A stretch of 64,000 nucleotides of DNA from Euglena gracilis (lineage: Eukaryota > Euglenida > Euglenophyceae > Euglenales). Where the stretch lies: assembly GCA_039621445.1 (NCBI GenBank), contig CP154956.1, positions 26,581,744-26,645,743 on the forward strand. The letters run 5' to 3'. The position numbers were made by a program, and so were the translations under genes. Below, piece by piece: positions 1 through 12,299 of the stretch (positions are counted from its first letter, which is position 1; each line of letters starts with the position of its first letter). The notes beneath the pieces are model-generated. The model was not told the DNA's origin, ran no database searches, and worked only from the letters and a program-made list of their open reading frames with translations.

Positions 1-1
1 C

Positions 2-3000
2 TTTTCATCCAATGCACATGCCCGTTTGCCACGTCATTGGTCACAACACTCCAACGCATTTGATAAATTTTGGGGTGATACGGTGTTATGGATGCACCCT
101 CCCCCAAAACTTATCGGGTGTGTGGTTGAGAAAATTCTGCGGGATGAAGCCCATGGAGTTATTCTCAAAGCCATCATTCCGGAAAGAGAATGGTCCACCC
201 AACTATCGTATGTGTGTTTTCATTGGTGGGATTTACCCACAAATGTACCGATTCTTGAAGAATTTTGTTGTAAAATATTACCACCTTTACAAGAAATCAT
301 TTTTCGCGTACGTTTTTTCGATGCATTCGGAATGTCCGAATTGGCGGTGCCGAGGAAGCTCGGTAGCCCCAGGTATACCCTGGTGGTTTCCGCAGTCATC
401 GAGAGTGCAGGTCAGCATCCTAAGTCAGCCGAATTCTGTTCGCGGATTACCCGCGAATTTCACGGTGTGCTGCAAAATCCAGTATACGCGTGCGACATCG
501 ACCCCGCGATACGCGGTCCGTTCGGTGTTTGTAAGATCGAGCTTAAGGAAGGAGCTAAACCAATGCACCGGAAATTTTTTCGTTGTTCGGGAGAACGCGA
601 ACAAGCTCTCAATGAAATGATTGAGAAGCTTATTCAGCGCAAGTGGATTGTACCCTCGAAAAGCGAGTGGACATCCCAGGCATTTGTTGTTCCTAAACCC
701 ACAGATCCCTCGGGTCAGAAGAAATGGAGACTGGTGCTGGATTACCGGTACCTGAACTCCAAGACAAGGGATGATCCCTTCCCGCTCCCCCTGATCGAGG
801 ATTTGATCACCAAACAATCGGAAAACCGGTTGTGGTCAATTTTCGATCTGGAGGACGGTTTTCACCAAATGCACTTGCACCCTGACTCACAACCATACAC
901 GGCATTCGTGACATCCAAGGGTGTGTACCAATGGACGGTACTCCCCATGGGTGTTAAGAATGGCCCAGCCATGTTTCAACGCATGATTAAATGGGTTTTA
1001 CGCGATTTACCGTTTGCCATTGTGTACATTGATGATGTGCTGGTGGGAACACCACCACCATCCACAAAATCGAGCGAGGATATCCTCGACACTCACTTCC
1101 ACCATGTTTGCGCGGGATTAACCGCTTTCCAAAAACATGTGCTTTTCGCGAAAGGCGCGAAAATGCATTTGTTTCGCGAGCTTATAAAATTTTGCGCCAT
1201 ATCCTCAGCAATTGACAGCGGAAAGCCGCTCCGAGCAAACTCGAAGCCATTAAGAAATGGACCCCTGAGGTAATCAAAACGATTACTCACCTCAAAGGAT
1301 TTTTGGGATTAGCCCAATGCTACGCGATATATACGAGGGACTTCGCGAAAATCGCGGTGCCCCTCACCAAACAGCTCAAAAACCTGGCTGTTGACAACAC
1401 CAAAGTCATTTGGGATGACCAAATGCGCGAGGCTCTTGAGAAAATCAAGGTTTTGCTTTTGGAGAATGTTGTCCTCGAAATCGCGGACCCGTACAAACCA
1501 TATGTGCTGGAAGTCGACAGCAGCGATTACGCTGTTTGGCGGAGTTCTTAGCCAGCAAAACGCGGCGAATGAACTCCGACCTGTGGCTTTCTTCAGCAGA
1601 AAGCTACAGGGTGACGACTGCAAAGGTCAAGTTAAGTGGAGTATACGCGAGAAGGAAACCTACGCAATCGTGCTTATACTCCAGAAGTTCCGAAGCTGGG
1701 TCGCCAGCAGCCTCGTCCAGATCCTCGTCAAGACCGATCATGAGAGTCTCCAACACTGGTACACCGAGGATTTGAACAAGGCCATGTCATCGGTCGTAAG
1801 GCGATGCAGATGGCATGAGTTCTTGAGTCATTTCAACCTTGTGGTTATTTATACCCCTGGTCACACACAAAAAGTAGCGGATCCGCTCAGTCGGGTCCCT
1901 TGGTATTACCCTGGGATCCCGGATGAAGGAGACGCGACTTTTCATGGAAGTCAGAAAGCTGACGAATACGCACGTCGAAACGACGCTGCGGACAATCTTT
2001 TGGATTCTTTTCCCGTTTCACAACTATTCCTGGTCGCACCAGTCCGCGGAAGGCGCCGATGTGGAAGCACGTCCGGACCCCGGCGTATTACGCGCCCGGA
2101 GTCCCCTTCCCCACTGTTCCTTCGCGAATGGGATTATAGTCGTGATCCGGTGTATGACACCATTGTCACCAGACTTCGTAATGGCGAAGTGCTGGAGAAT
2201 TACACTCTTTCACCTTTACGGTTGGTTTTTCGCAATGAATCGGGTTACAAATATTGTATCCCCCAGAACCCGGTTGATGATGTGATTTTGTGCTATCACA
2301 ACCATGGTCACCCTGGGGCCCCCAAATTTCTTTCGTTGGTGGGCCGCAGGTATTGCACAACCCTGAGCGAGAAAGAGCTTTACTCACGCTGTTTGCTAAT
2401 AGCGCAACGGTGTCAAATTTTTCAAGCGGTAAAACCCCGCAGAGGTACCCCCCCTGGTACGATGGACTTTTTCCCCGTACCCCCTGACATTTTTACATCC
2501 CTCTGCATGGATTTTCTGGAATTAGAACCGTGCAAAGGAACGGACGACAAAACTTACGATTACGTTTTTGTTGTCGTCTGCAGGCTGAGTGGGTACATTG
2601 TAGCCATTCCATGCCAGAAGTCAGGGTTGACTGCCCAAAGTTTGGCAACTATATTTTTGGAGAAATGCACTTGCTTAATGGGTTCACCGAATGAAATCGT
2701 GAGTGATGAAGACCATTTGATTTCTTCAAGGTTTTTCACCACTTTGTGCGGTTTACTCGGAATTGAGCAACATTTTTCCATTATATACCGACCCAAAGGC
2801 AATGGTAGAGCCGAGACAGCCGTGAAATCCGCGGTGAATATGCTTCGCCTTTCACTGGCTGACTCGCGCAGCAACTGGATATCAGTGCTACCATGGTCTT
2901 TGTTTTATATCAATACCTTACCAGGGTTGGTTTTGCCTCACTCACCCTATAAATTAGTTTTCGGACGGGACCCTCCGGCCATAGGGGATGTCCCTTCGGA

Positions 3001-3583
3001 GAGACCCGCCCGAACGAGTGTCAGTTGCGAAACCTGGTTTGCGGAAGTAGAAAATCTACGTTCTGCAGTCCAGAAGCGAGTCACTGATATTCATGCAACT
3101 AAACGGAAATCGTTTTTGCAGAATTTCAAGTCACCTGTGAATAGTCCCGGTGACCGCGTGTGGGTGCTGAATAGCCGTACTCGCATGCAGTCTTCCAAGC
3201 TGGACCCCCTCTGGCTCGGCCCCTGTGAAATGCCAGAAAGACTAGGTACCAGCGGGCGAAACAAGGTTGCATTACCGAATGGTGTTGAGGACGTTCATAT
3301 GGACGACTTCAAACCATACCTGTCACCACCGGATGGGAAACCCATCCCGTGTCTGCACTTCAAACCCCGTTCCAGATTACCTGAGACGGACGACTTTGTA
3401 GTCGATAAAATTATCGATCACAAAATCGACAAAGGTATGCACCTTTGGAAGGTCCGCTGGAAAAGGTATGGGCCCGAGGAGGACACTTGGGCGCCAGCAA
3501 CCAGTTTTGTTGGGTATGTCCAGCAAGATTGGAAGCTGTGGAACAAGAAGCATAACATTGATGTTTCCATGACAAGTTTTTGA
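2..3583 (+). pseudogene. pol: Ty3/gypsy pol relic with chromodomain (RT-RNase H-integrase-chromodomain), 5' end outside window
   Basis: The frame is open from the first bases, so the 5' part lies outside the window. The first ~90 codons (SNAHARLPRHW..., FDKFW, PPKLI) resemble the end of a DIRS-type RNase H; that is inference. RT follows at about 720-1130, with FDLEDGFHQM near 845 and YIDD at 1025-1036. The connection and RNase H region lies in frame 1 (about 1230-1540, HLKGFLGLAQCY) and returns to frame 2 at GGVLSQQN, ending near TPGHTQKVADPLSR. Integrase follows with MDFLEL (~2506), SDEDH (~2703) and GRAET (~2809), the D, D and E positions. A chromodomain closes the protein (about 3391-3510, LWKVRWKRYGPEEDTW). 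Two frameshifts (near 1190-1230 and 1535-1545) break it, the second at a GTTTGG run. The element is probably dead, or the shifts are assembly errors. The last codon is followed by TGA. Confidence 0.9.
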
Positions 3584-3739
3584 GAAAGCATGGGAAACCC
3601 ATGTTGTTTTCTCCTCTTTTTATCATTGATTCTTATCATTCTTTCTTTCCGCAGAATTTTTTAGTAAACAATACTCAAGCGGTTACCCTTACCAACTTAC
3701 AACCAACCCAACCATCCCACCGTACCGACCCCGGGCGGT
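3584..3739 (+). other. Spacer between pol and downstream frame; hairpin and 3'-splice-like site
   Basis: Just after the pol stop lies a perfect hairpin CATGGG-AAA-CCCATG (3589-3603). A pyrimidine-rich tract ending in CCGCAG at about 3640-3655 looks like a 3' splice site. If used, the downstream frame could be expressed from a spliced RNA, as env-like ORFs are in some LTR elements; this is inference. Confidence 0.35.
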
Positions 3740-5217
3740 ATGATGCTGCCCGGTGTAAGGGAGCCAGGCGGAGGACCGCCTTACCACCCCACCTCTCACC
3801 CTCAACCTGACCAGTATGCGTACCGATACGGTACGCAGCCACCTGCACGGACTGCGGCTCAGGGAAACCCTGAAGCCAGCAGCAGTACCAGGTTGACCCT
3901 GATGCCCGCGGAAGCGCGGCCATCTCAGCCGTTAGGCCCTCGTCGCCTCCCACCGTATGCGGGTGTGATGATCCACCGCACGGCGGAGACGATGAACTGG
4001 GTGATGCGTATGAGCGCAAACCCGGCACCAGACCACCTGACACAGGTGTTTTGGGACGACCACTGTCGTCAAATTTTGACCATCGCGAAAACCCCTCCCT
4101 GTGGTGTATGTGCGCCCAGGCGACGATGACCGGTCTGGTGTATTACACCGACCCGGACACATCGGGATTCGCGGCGGACATTACCATGCGTGACCTGGGC
4201 GTGGAAGTCCCGCCACAGGTCGCACGGCAGGTACCACCAGTTGGCACTTACACCGCACATTTTCGTGCTCACTCCCCCGGATTACCCGAGGAAGAGACAG
4301 GGGAAGCACCTGTCCGGAGTGACAAACCACGCGGGAAAGATAGTATTTTTCGGTCCGCTGAGCGCATGCCCCGGCTGGATCAGCCCGCACAGGAGCACGT
4401 GTCTCAGTACACCGTCTCTGAGGGTTATCCCCAGGAGGCACCAGTGCCACGAGATCAGTACGTGTATCCACGTCAACCCCACCCTACCATACCTGACCCT
4501 ATGCCAAGACGCCACGCGGAAGGAAACCCTCCCGCGACGTCTGACAGTGCCCGGAGCGCTCGCCCGTGGGAAGCCGCGGCAGCGCCTCGTGCGGCACCGG
4601 TTCCACAGGTACGGGATGAACCCGTCAACCCGTGAACTGGTCGGCCGTTCGATACCGAGGAGGAGCGTAAACAGTATGAATATGCTGTGACGATCCAAAG
4701 ACCAATCGCACGTCGCCCCCCTGTTTCCGCTGGCCAGGGATACCCTGCCCGGGCGGAAATGACGATGGAAGAGCGCCAGCAGTATGATGCTGCTGTGTCG
4801 GCTCTCACTGCAGTCCCAGCTCCATCGCGACCCAGTCAACCAGCGCGACAGCGGGATGTTGCTGTGGCGGAAGCGCCACCGGCACGACCCACAAGCTCTG
4901 CCGCCGGCAAGCGTGACCGCGGCCCGGAAAATCTGACGCCGCAGCCACAGCGCCGCTCGCCGAGGTCGGAAAATCCGCCCGCGGCGATGCACGTCGACGC
5001 TGACGATGAAGCTTCGCCAGCGCCAGATGTGACGGCAGAACGGGCGCGTCGGGAAACTCGACCACCCCCAGTCGCTCCGGTTTACTCGAATCGTGGTGAA
5101 GCTGAGCAAGAATTTGCTCGAACGCCCAGCACGGAATCCGTGACTTACCCTGTGTATACACCAGAAGACCCAGAATACTGGGATTACTGGGCGACATTCG
5201 AATGGCTGTCTAACACA

Positions 5218-5394
5218 AAGGGTAAGGGTAAAGGAAAGGGCAAGGGTAAGGGGAAAGGAAAAGGCCAGGAGAAAGGTGGAAAAGCCCCACCTGGCAAAGG
5301 CAGAAAATCCGCTTGGCCAGCTCCAGGCAAAGGCGGAAAATCTGCCGGACCCCCAGCAGGAAAAGGCGGAAAAGCCGCCGAGCCTTCGAAAACG
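5218..5394 (+). repeat. Lys-Gly codon repeat tract
   Basis: Imperfect AAGGGT/AAAGGA/AAGGGG hexamers encode alternating Lys-Gly, followed by longer units encoding (P)GKGGKSA. The translated tract is strongly basic. It is the only low-complexity coding repeat in this frame and would suit RNA or DNA binding. Confidence 0.75.
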
Positions 5395-5831
5395 AAGAAC
5401 TATGACGTTGCCTCGGTGTTCAAATACCTTGAGGAGATCTGGCCGAAAATCGATGAAGATCTCCAAAAGTTCACGAAAGCAGGCAACGTGATCCATCGAC
5501 CACCGGATGCGGTGCTCGAAGTGGTGCAGAATCGTATGAACGATCACTGCAAACGTTTTTTCTGCAGTTCCGAACTTCATGATTTTGAGGGATATCCTCA
5601 TTCGATTGAAGTTGTCCTGGACCGGATGCCCGGTTTCTGGGAGCTGTGGTTCTGGTTGGGATACACCTGCCAGAATTTCGGCATTTTTACCGACCGAAAC
5701 GGTCTGACGTATATCGACTGTATGAATACTTGTGAAGACGGCGAAACGTTCGTCGCACAGTTGAAGGAAATCTTCACGCACATGTATTCTGTCGGAGCAC
5801 TGGGAATCCAGTGGAAAAATTACCCCCTGCC

Positions 5832-5875
5832 GGAGAAACTCCAGGCGCAGGCTGGAGAAACTCCAGGCGCAGGCT
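5832..5875 (+). repeat. 22-bp tandem duplication causing a frameshift
   Basis: Two identical 22-bp units (5832-5853 and 5854-5875) are directly adjacent. Removing one copy joins LPEKLQAQA in frame 1 to AVMFTCNLQVYLDSMY in frame 2 and restores a long frame. The duplication is therefore a late lesion in a previously open gene. Confidence 0.85.
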
Positions 5876-6919
5876 GCGGTAATGTTCACGTGCAATCTCC
5901 AAGTATACTTGGACAGCATGTATGGCACGCTGTTCAAGGTACTGGACGTCGACCTCGCGTACCCCCAGCGGTACAAACTGGAATGCCAGTTTTGCAAGGA
6001 AGTTCACATTGTTGACTTCTGGGGTTTCGGAGAACGCGGAAAACCACCTCCGACTGCCGAGAATGCCGGCAGCCAGCCGACCAGGAGATTCCTCCTGCAT
6101 CAGTGCCAGAATCCCCAGATCGGGACGCAAGACCGAAAGGTGCTGAAACAGCACCGACAGAAAATATTTCTGCTGCAACAATACTGGCACAGGGCGTGGA
6201 TTACCTACGTCCTGGAAGTTTACATCTATTTCCTGGGACACATGACCACTGATGTGGATATCCACAGGAAGTGGTTACCTCGGGGATACACCGAGGAAGA
6301 CGCCAGACCCAATGATCCAGACCAACGCATGATGAACCTGCGACCGGACTGGGAAGAGGCCGAAATCTGCCTCCAGGAGCACCTGGACACCCAGTTCGGG
6401 AAGATCCTGATCTGGGAAGATTCCCAAATGTTTTTCGCGGCACACGAGGGAAGAGAACCTCGTTATGTGTTGCCGCTGCCCGCCTTCCTGGAAGACACAG
6501 GAGAATACGGTGTGAGCGAGAACTGTCGACAGCAGTGGGAAGACCTCTGCCTGATCGACGACGACGAGCCGCAACCTCCACCCGGAAGCTGGGTGAGAGC
6601 GTCGTGGCCGCCCCCATACCCCAACTCTGACAGGAGTGAAAGTATAAGCTTTTACCGCCTTTCAGAGGCACAAGGGTGCTACAGGAGCGGAAAATACCCG
6701 CGTACTGCAGCACAACTACACACAGAGGAATCCCCTCTGGAAGCGGAGGAGGAGGAGGAAACGGTCCCAATGGCCGAGGATGAATCTCAGTCAGCGGAAC
6801 CTCCGGCACGGGAAACCCGTAGCCCATCGGTCGTGATGCTGGACACTGTGGCAGAAACTGCCCAGCGTCCAGGTTCACCGACAGGTGAAATGACACCTGT
6901 GCCACTGTCACCAACCTAA

Positions 6920-9199
6920 CTGGGTACGACAGGCGTACCGACCCCTCCACGGGAAAACCCGCTGGAGACGGTACCCCACACGCCTGAGGTATTACGCCTC
7001 AAGCTCCCTGTTTCTGGGGAACCCCTGTCGACAGAGGAGCCAGCGGAGGAGCCCACTTCAGGTGAAGGACCTGAGCGGCGCACCTTGCTGGGCGGGCGCG
7101 TACTTGGTGGTTTGCGGTCACTGATCGCAGTTGTCACTCCACGTGGCACTGCGGCCAGTTCTTCCACAGCTGCGGCGGAAACTGCCCAGCCGGTGGAAGA
7201 AACACCTGACACTACAGCCATGGCGGAGGATGAACCTCCTCCAACGCCGGCGCCACCGCCAGTGTCGGAAGCGACACGGACGGAAGGCGACGAGACCGCA
7301 ATGGCCGTGGAGACAACACCAGCCGTGTCAGTACAGGATGAACCTGTATCAGCACCAGCAGTGCCGCCAGAGGCACGGGATGAACCCGCACCTCAGGTCA
7401 CAGCCACAATCGCAGCACAGAAGCGTCAAGGCACACGGACACCGGCGCCTGGAAAACAGGACGGGCGGACGTCCATGCCTCCGCCACAGGCTCAACCAGC
7501 GCGAAGTGCGCCGGCCAAGCCTGCACCCACACCATCCCCCATGGCTACCCCTGGGAAACCCACGGAATCCGCGAAGGAGCGTGTAGGACGACCATCAGCT
7601 CGGAAAACCTCTGCTGAAGGTCAACGACGCTCGGCGTCGGGGAGAAGACCCCCTTCCCAAGCGTCACCACGCACCTGGGCGAGCAAGCGTGACGCCGAAC
7701 GGCGGCCCTCGGATACTCCGGAAACCGGAAGTCCGAAGGCCCCGGCGAAAACAAAGCCAGGCGCCGCCCCTTGCAAGCCCACACCGAAATCTGGTGATCA
7801 GCCCCCACCGAAAGGCGGTGGTGGTGCTGGCGGCCAGAGTGCTGCATCCTCTTCTCGGGGATCAACCTCGGGACAAGGATTCACGCACGGCGCGTCATCC
7901 GGCTATGGGAAAACCTCACAGCCGAAACCTCCGTCAAAGGGGCAGGGAAGTTCCCGCGCCTCAACAGCTGAGACACCTTCGGAAGACGAAGTTGTCATCG
8001 ACTGGAACGCGATCAATCAGGATGATCCTGAGACTCATGACCTGAAAAACAGGTACATGATGATCGACCACAAACTCAGGACAAATCAATGTCTCAATCG
8101 GTGGATTGAGCCACTGTTCTGTCAGGGGCGAAAATGGTCCTTTGACCAGAACGTGACCTGGAATTATTACAATTCCAGATCTCCTCGTGTTTTGGCCCAA
8201 TACTTCGGTGAGGAATTCCTCATCGACAAAACGACGGAAAACTGTTTTGTGTGGCTTTGCAATGTATGCCACAAGATGTATAACAGTGCACCTGACTTGG
8301 GATTACCCCTCGTCCATGTGTGCAACCCTGTGGATCGGAAATCGTTCCACAAGGATGAATACATCCCCAACTGTGCCGCCTTGGTATGCGCCAAGTGCGT
8401 GGACAGTTGGACCCACACGCACAATTTTAATTACACCGAGCGAGATGGTACGAATGTACCACTACTCTGTGTAAACTGCCTTCGAGGTACCTTTTGGCAA
8501 ACTGCGGAAGGGGCAGTTCGCACATTCGTGCCAAGTGCCCAGAAGCCACTGGAGGAATACTCCACCTTGCACAAAAAGTACAAGGACTTTTTCAAGTACT
8601 CCAACCTCAAGCTTGACGACTACCGCCACACGGGAATGGCCCGTGGGTGGCAGATCGACAGTGGGGCGATACGCCTCGCTGCTGAGGATGCAGGGGTAAG
8701 ATTACCTTACCTCTGGGAGACAGCGGACAGGGAAAAAATATTTTTCCGCATGTTCACAGCCCAGGACCGAAACGGTCGCTGGTGCCTGCCACAATGGCCA
8801 CCCGAAAACCACGGGATGACCTGGAAAGACTGGCTTGGGGCCGTATTACGATCCCATACAGTCCGCGCGGAATGTGCGTATCACATGCCAATTGACTTCC
8901 ACCCGGGGAATGCCCCGCAGGTGTCAGCCAATCACCCACGGATGAATCACTTCATCTGGCCAGCCACTCTGCCCAGGAAATTCTGGGAGAACCTGCAATG
9001 GTTCCTCGCGGAAAGAGCGAGTGCAACCAAGCACACAGTCCCCGAAGGATGGGTTCGGGACTGGGTGGCACCTGACTTTGACTACGAATCGCCAGAAATC
9101 TGGCTCGTGGACAGGCCACCACCACGGCAATTTCAGATGGTCCTGGTGGAAGATCCCCTGGACTCCCGCCATGATTATTGGCGGTTGGAAAGGATGTAA
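6920..9199 (+). pseudogene. Large unrecognised reading frame, C-terminal part with Cys-pair (zinc-like) region
   Basis: This continues in frame 2 straight after the TAA at 6917-6919 and stays open to the TAA at 9197-9199. About 6920-7980 is Pro/Ala/Thr/Lys-rich and looks disordered, with repeated DEP tripeptides. From about 7985 the sequence looks globular (VIDWNAINQDDPETHDLKN). Around 8250-8490 come CNVCHKMY, HVCNP, CAALVCAKCVDSW and LLCVNCLRG, a set of CxxC pairs with His that could bind zinc. The end is rich in Trp, Pro and Asp. I do not recognise a catalytic motif. The stop codon lies inside a 9-bp perfect hairpin (9196-9216). Confidence 0.5.
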
Positions 9200-9216
9200 T
9201 GCCGAAACGGCATTAC
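9196..9216 (+). other. Perfect 9-bp hairpin with AAA loop over the stop codon
   Basis: GTAATGCCG-AAA-CGGCATTAC is a perfect stem with a three-base loop, and the TAA stop of the preceding frame is inside its left arm. It is the longest of a series of similar hairpins between 3331 and 10356. Confidence 0.8.
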
Positions 9217-11045
9217 CAGGCCCATGTAAGGTAAGCGCCTTCTTGGAACCTGGACACCCCAGGAGAATCATACACAATACACTGGTAGCGGAAAACGCTA
9301 AACAGCCCTGGGATGAACCTGGGACTGTGTCACACACTCTGCGCTCTGGATGGAAGCATCCAAGAGCCCCCCCCCCCCCTATACCAATGGCCATGCGGAC
9401 GGAAACCGTCTGCAGGAGGTAAGCGCCTCTTATCGCGTCGTGAAGGAGCTACTGCTGTGAAGACCTTGGCAGCCGGGAAACCTGGCAAGCCGCTAAGTGA
9501 CACACAGCATACAGCGCGCAGGCCGTAATAATAGGCCAATTTGTCACTTTTCGGCCCTAAGGCCCCTTAAGGCTGCCAGACAGCAAAAATTCTGTTCTGG
9601 CCTAAGCCAGCCCCCCACTCCTCCCTACTTTCCCCCCACCCCCGCAAAGCTGTCGCCGGCAGTCGGTTTTGTAAGTAAGCTTTTGTTTCCTAGTGCGGAT
9701 ATGACCGCCGAGGAGCCCTATCCGGGTATGACCAGGATAGGAGCCTGCCCCCCCCCCTTCCACACCTCTCCCCTCAGGTTTTCAGCGAATACTCTTGACC
9801 AACCCCTCGTGCCTTTGGCACACCAAAGTGGGTGGATGGGACACTTTGTCAGGAAACCTGCCAAGCCCCGTTTCCCACAGTGGGCTTTTCACACCCCACC
9901 TAAGCCGAAACGGCTAATAGGTAACCGCGAAACGCGGCTAACCTTTTGCGCGTTTTTGGGCTTTGGGTGGATGCCACTGTGCTGAAAGGAGAGACACCGA
10001 ATGGAGTAGAACTGAACCCCACCGGGGAAGCGTCAGATATCCTGACTTGACCTGGGAATCTCTGGTCCATGAAGGAAATTGGGCGTAGCCCTGGGAGGGG
10101 GATGTGTACCAGGCACGTCCCAGCTCTGTAGGATATCTGCAGAGTGGGTTCTGTGACGGTCGCACCACTGTGGAGACCACAGCTGGTAAGATCGTGGCAG
10201 ACCCTTCTGGGATCTGCCCCTGGACACGTCAGCACTTTTCTCTCCTTCCCCCACAGGTGGTATTCTTTACTGTCATCGTCCCAAAGTTTGACCATTGGTT
10301 TTGTCAGAGGGAAAAACCCTCAGAACAATCAAATTTGACTCCAGAAGAAACTTCTGAAGTCTTTGTCTTGTGCTTTGCCTCTTGAGTAATTGGGAACAAA
10401 AGGGGAAAACCACTTTTTGTTACTCCAAAGATTTTTCCCAATCATAAGTAGGTTGCGCACCAAGGCGAAAGCGAAAGGCTTTTACAGAAAGTCCCAAAAA
10501 AGGGGAAAAGGGAAAGCTTTGGACGTACACTCGCTGAGCTCTTTTCCCTTTATGGGTAAGAGCGAAGCTTACCCCGGGTCGGGGCCACCTCGGGAACGGG
10601 CGGATCACCATGATCCCGGCCCCGTTCCCGGAATTTTTTTGAGTCGCAAGAGACTGGATTCCTGGTTTCCGAATCACCCTGGGTTAAACACCAACTCGCC
10701 GCCAGGCCCAAGTACATCATTCACTGTCGAAGGGGTCCAAAAACTGGGTAGGATTTACCCGCCCCACTGGATGACCTCCCTTCCGCTTTGGACTCTGCCA
10801 TCTCGGCCCCCAAAATCGATATTTTCAAAATATCTCGAAAATGATGCAAAATAAAAGGAAATGCCCGGATACCTAATTTGAAGCCTTTGAGATGCCCTAT
10901 CTATATATTTTGATTTCCCCACAACTCCCCACCAAGCCCGAGATAAGGCCGTTTTCGACCAATTTGGGACATTTTGAATTCCTCTCGGGAAGTCTGACCA
11001 GGGACGAAGTGACCGTGAGGGCGGAGCACAAGAGGGGGCTGTGTT
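9217..11045. other. Non-coding flank of the Ty3 region with many short hairpins
   Basis: I find no convincing gene. Perfect hairpins include GACGG-AAA-CCGTC (9398-9410), CTATCC...GGATAG (9718-9740), AGCCG-AAA-CGGCT (9903-9915), CCGCG-AAA-CGCGG (9925-9937), GTCAG-ATATC-CTGAC (10032-10046), GAGGG-AAAAA-CCCTC (10307-10321) and CAGAAG-AAA-CTTCTG (10342-10356). A 3' LTR could lie here, but its partner would be outside the window. Confidence 0.5.
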
Positions 11046-11109
11046 CCTGCTTTTTGTGCTGGCTGTTTTGTTGTGTTTGTGTTCTTCTTGGCGGGGTGCT
11101 TCTTACTGC
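11046..11109 (+). repeat. Left arm of 64-bp inverted repeat flanking the DIRS-like relic
   Basis: This sequence (TTCTTGGCGGGGTGCTTCTT core) is nearly identical to the reverse complement of 13916-13979. The pair encloses RT, RNase H and recombinase remnants on the minus strand. Inverted terminal repeats are typical of DIRS elements. Confidence 0.7.
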
Positions 11110-11446
11110 GACTTTCGTGCAAGCGTTGGCTCTCCGACACCGACGTGACGAAGGTGAACCGCAGCGGCTCCCCTGTGTTTCGATGCATGTGGGCTTGTTT
11201 TTTGCCCCCCTCCTTCCGACGGTGATGCTTTTCTTTTCTGGGTGGGTGGATTGGGCTAACCCGCCTCTTGTGCTACGCCCTCATGGTCCCTGGTCAGACT
11301 TCTCGGGAGTACTCGACCATTCGTGCTCCGCACACTCTGGGGGTGAGTCATTTTGCACGACCGCTTTTCAAATTTTTTCTTTGCCCAGTCCACAGACCCC
11401 AATCTCAAATAATGGACTGAAAATGCTGGAGATTTTTTTTACTGAC

Positions 11447-12116
11447 CTAGTTCACACACCTCCTCAGAACCCCTGCCTCCCTGGTGCTCTGGGCCTTCCA
11501 GTGGGAAATTGAAATGCCAAAGGTTTCCAACAACTCTTTTGTCAAAGAGTTCATCCTGTTGGATGTCAAGGGTTTTTGCCATCCAAACTCCACAACACAG
11601 GGGCACCCTGGAGAATGAAAGATGTTCTCTTCACATCCTGTCTCATCAAATGATCCTCCAACCACTGAAATGGTCCTCTGTGTTCTGGCCAAATCCACCC
11701 CCCTATGGAGTGCAAAAAGTCTGAAGGACAGAATGATTCTCCACCTGAGCTCTCCAAGGGGCATCTCTTGAACCCTTTGTGTACTCTGCAATTTTTTTCA
11801 ACATGGGTAGGGGGTCCCAAAAGTCAGCATACCTCTGAACTGAACAATTCCATTCATTTTTCCCCTTTGTGATTTCAGGATTAAAACGAATGGACTCCGA
11901 CCCAGGTAAACACTGGAGAGAGTCATACGCACAGCGAGCATCAGCCTGTGAAAGTTTGTGCAGGTCCAACAGGGCAGTGGCCACTTCCATCCTGGAGACT
12001 TGCAAGGGCTCCAACACTTTTTGTTGCAAAACGACAAACAATTTTTTGAAGGCACTGTCATAACGCTTCAGAGGTCCCAAGGTCCTCAGGACGTTCTCAA
12101 TGTCTTGATGTGGCAC
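11447..12116 (-). pseudogene. DIRS-like tyrosine recombinase fragment
   Basis: Minus-strand pieces carry LSFRLFALHRGVDLART, which fits the Arg-containing box I of DIRS-type tyrosine recombinases. Further on, SHWKAQSTREAG matches the HxxR box (usually KAHSTR), here with Gln for the first His. An upstream helical piece (YDSAFKKLFVVLQ, MEVATALLDLHKLS) fits the region before the catalytic core. The reading is broken by frameshifts and the C-terminal Tyr was not found. The order RT, RNase H, recombinase on one strand is the DIRS order. The enzyme must be inactive. Confidence 0.6.
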
Positions 12117-12299
12117 TTTTTGCTATTCCAAAAACAACCTGATACAACTGTGCAAGCCAGGGGCAACTTTGGCTTTGACACTGATGCCCCCAACAATTCT
12201 TGAACATTCTGAATGAAGGGGTGTATGACTAACATTCTTGTCCCAGGATTTGATATTTTGATTAATAGGAGCCACCATGGACTGGAAGCTCACATGGGT

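Larger units (their letters stand above)
3740..6919 (+). pseudogene. Large unrecognised reading frame downstream of pol, N-terminal part, broken
   Basis: I do not recognise this protein. It can be followed as one reading frame with lesions: frame 2 from ATG 3740 to about 4100, a shift to frame 1, an in-frame TGA at 4633-4635, continuation (TGRPFDTEEERKQYEYAV) to 5853, a 22-bp duplication that shifts back to frame 2 at 5876, and a TAA at 6917-6919 with the frame open beyond. The first half is Pro/Arg/Ala-rich. A Lys-Gly tract (GKGKGK, then PGKGGKSA repeats) spans about 5218-5394 and could bind nucleic acid. A less biased, globular-looking part follows (about 5400-6600; many Trp, Tyr and Phe). 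Position suggests a third ORF of the Ty3/gypsy element; a captured host gene is possible. Short hairpins recur throughout. Confidence 0.5.

Noticed and set aside
1190-1545. Programmed frameshifting in pol
   Set aside because: Two shifts fall inside conserved domains (before and within RNase H), not at a gag-pol boundary; decay or indel error is simpler.
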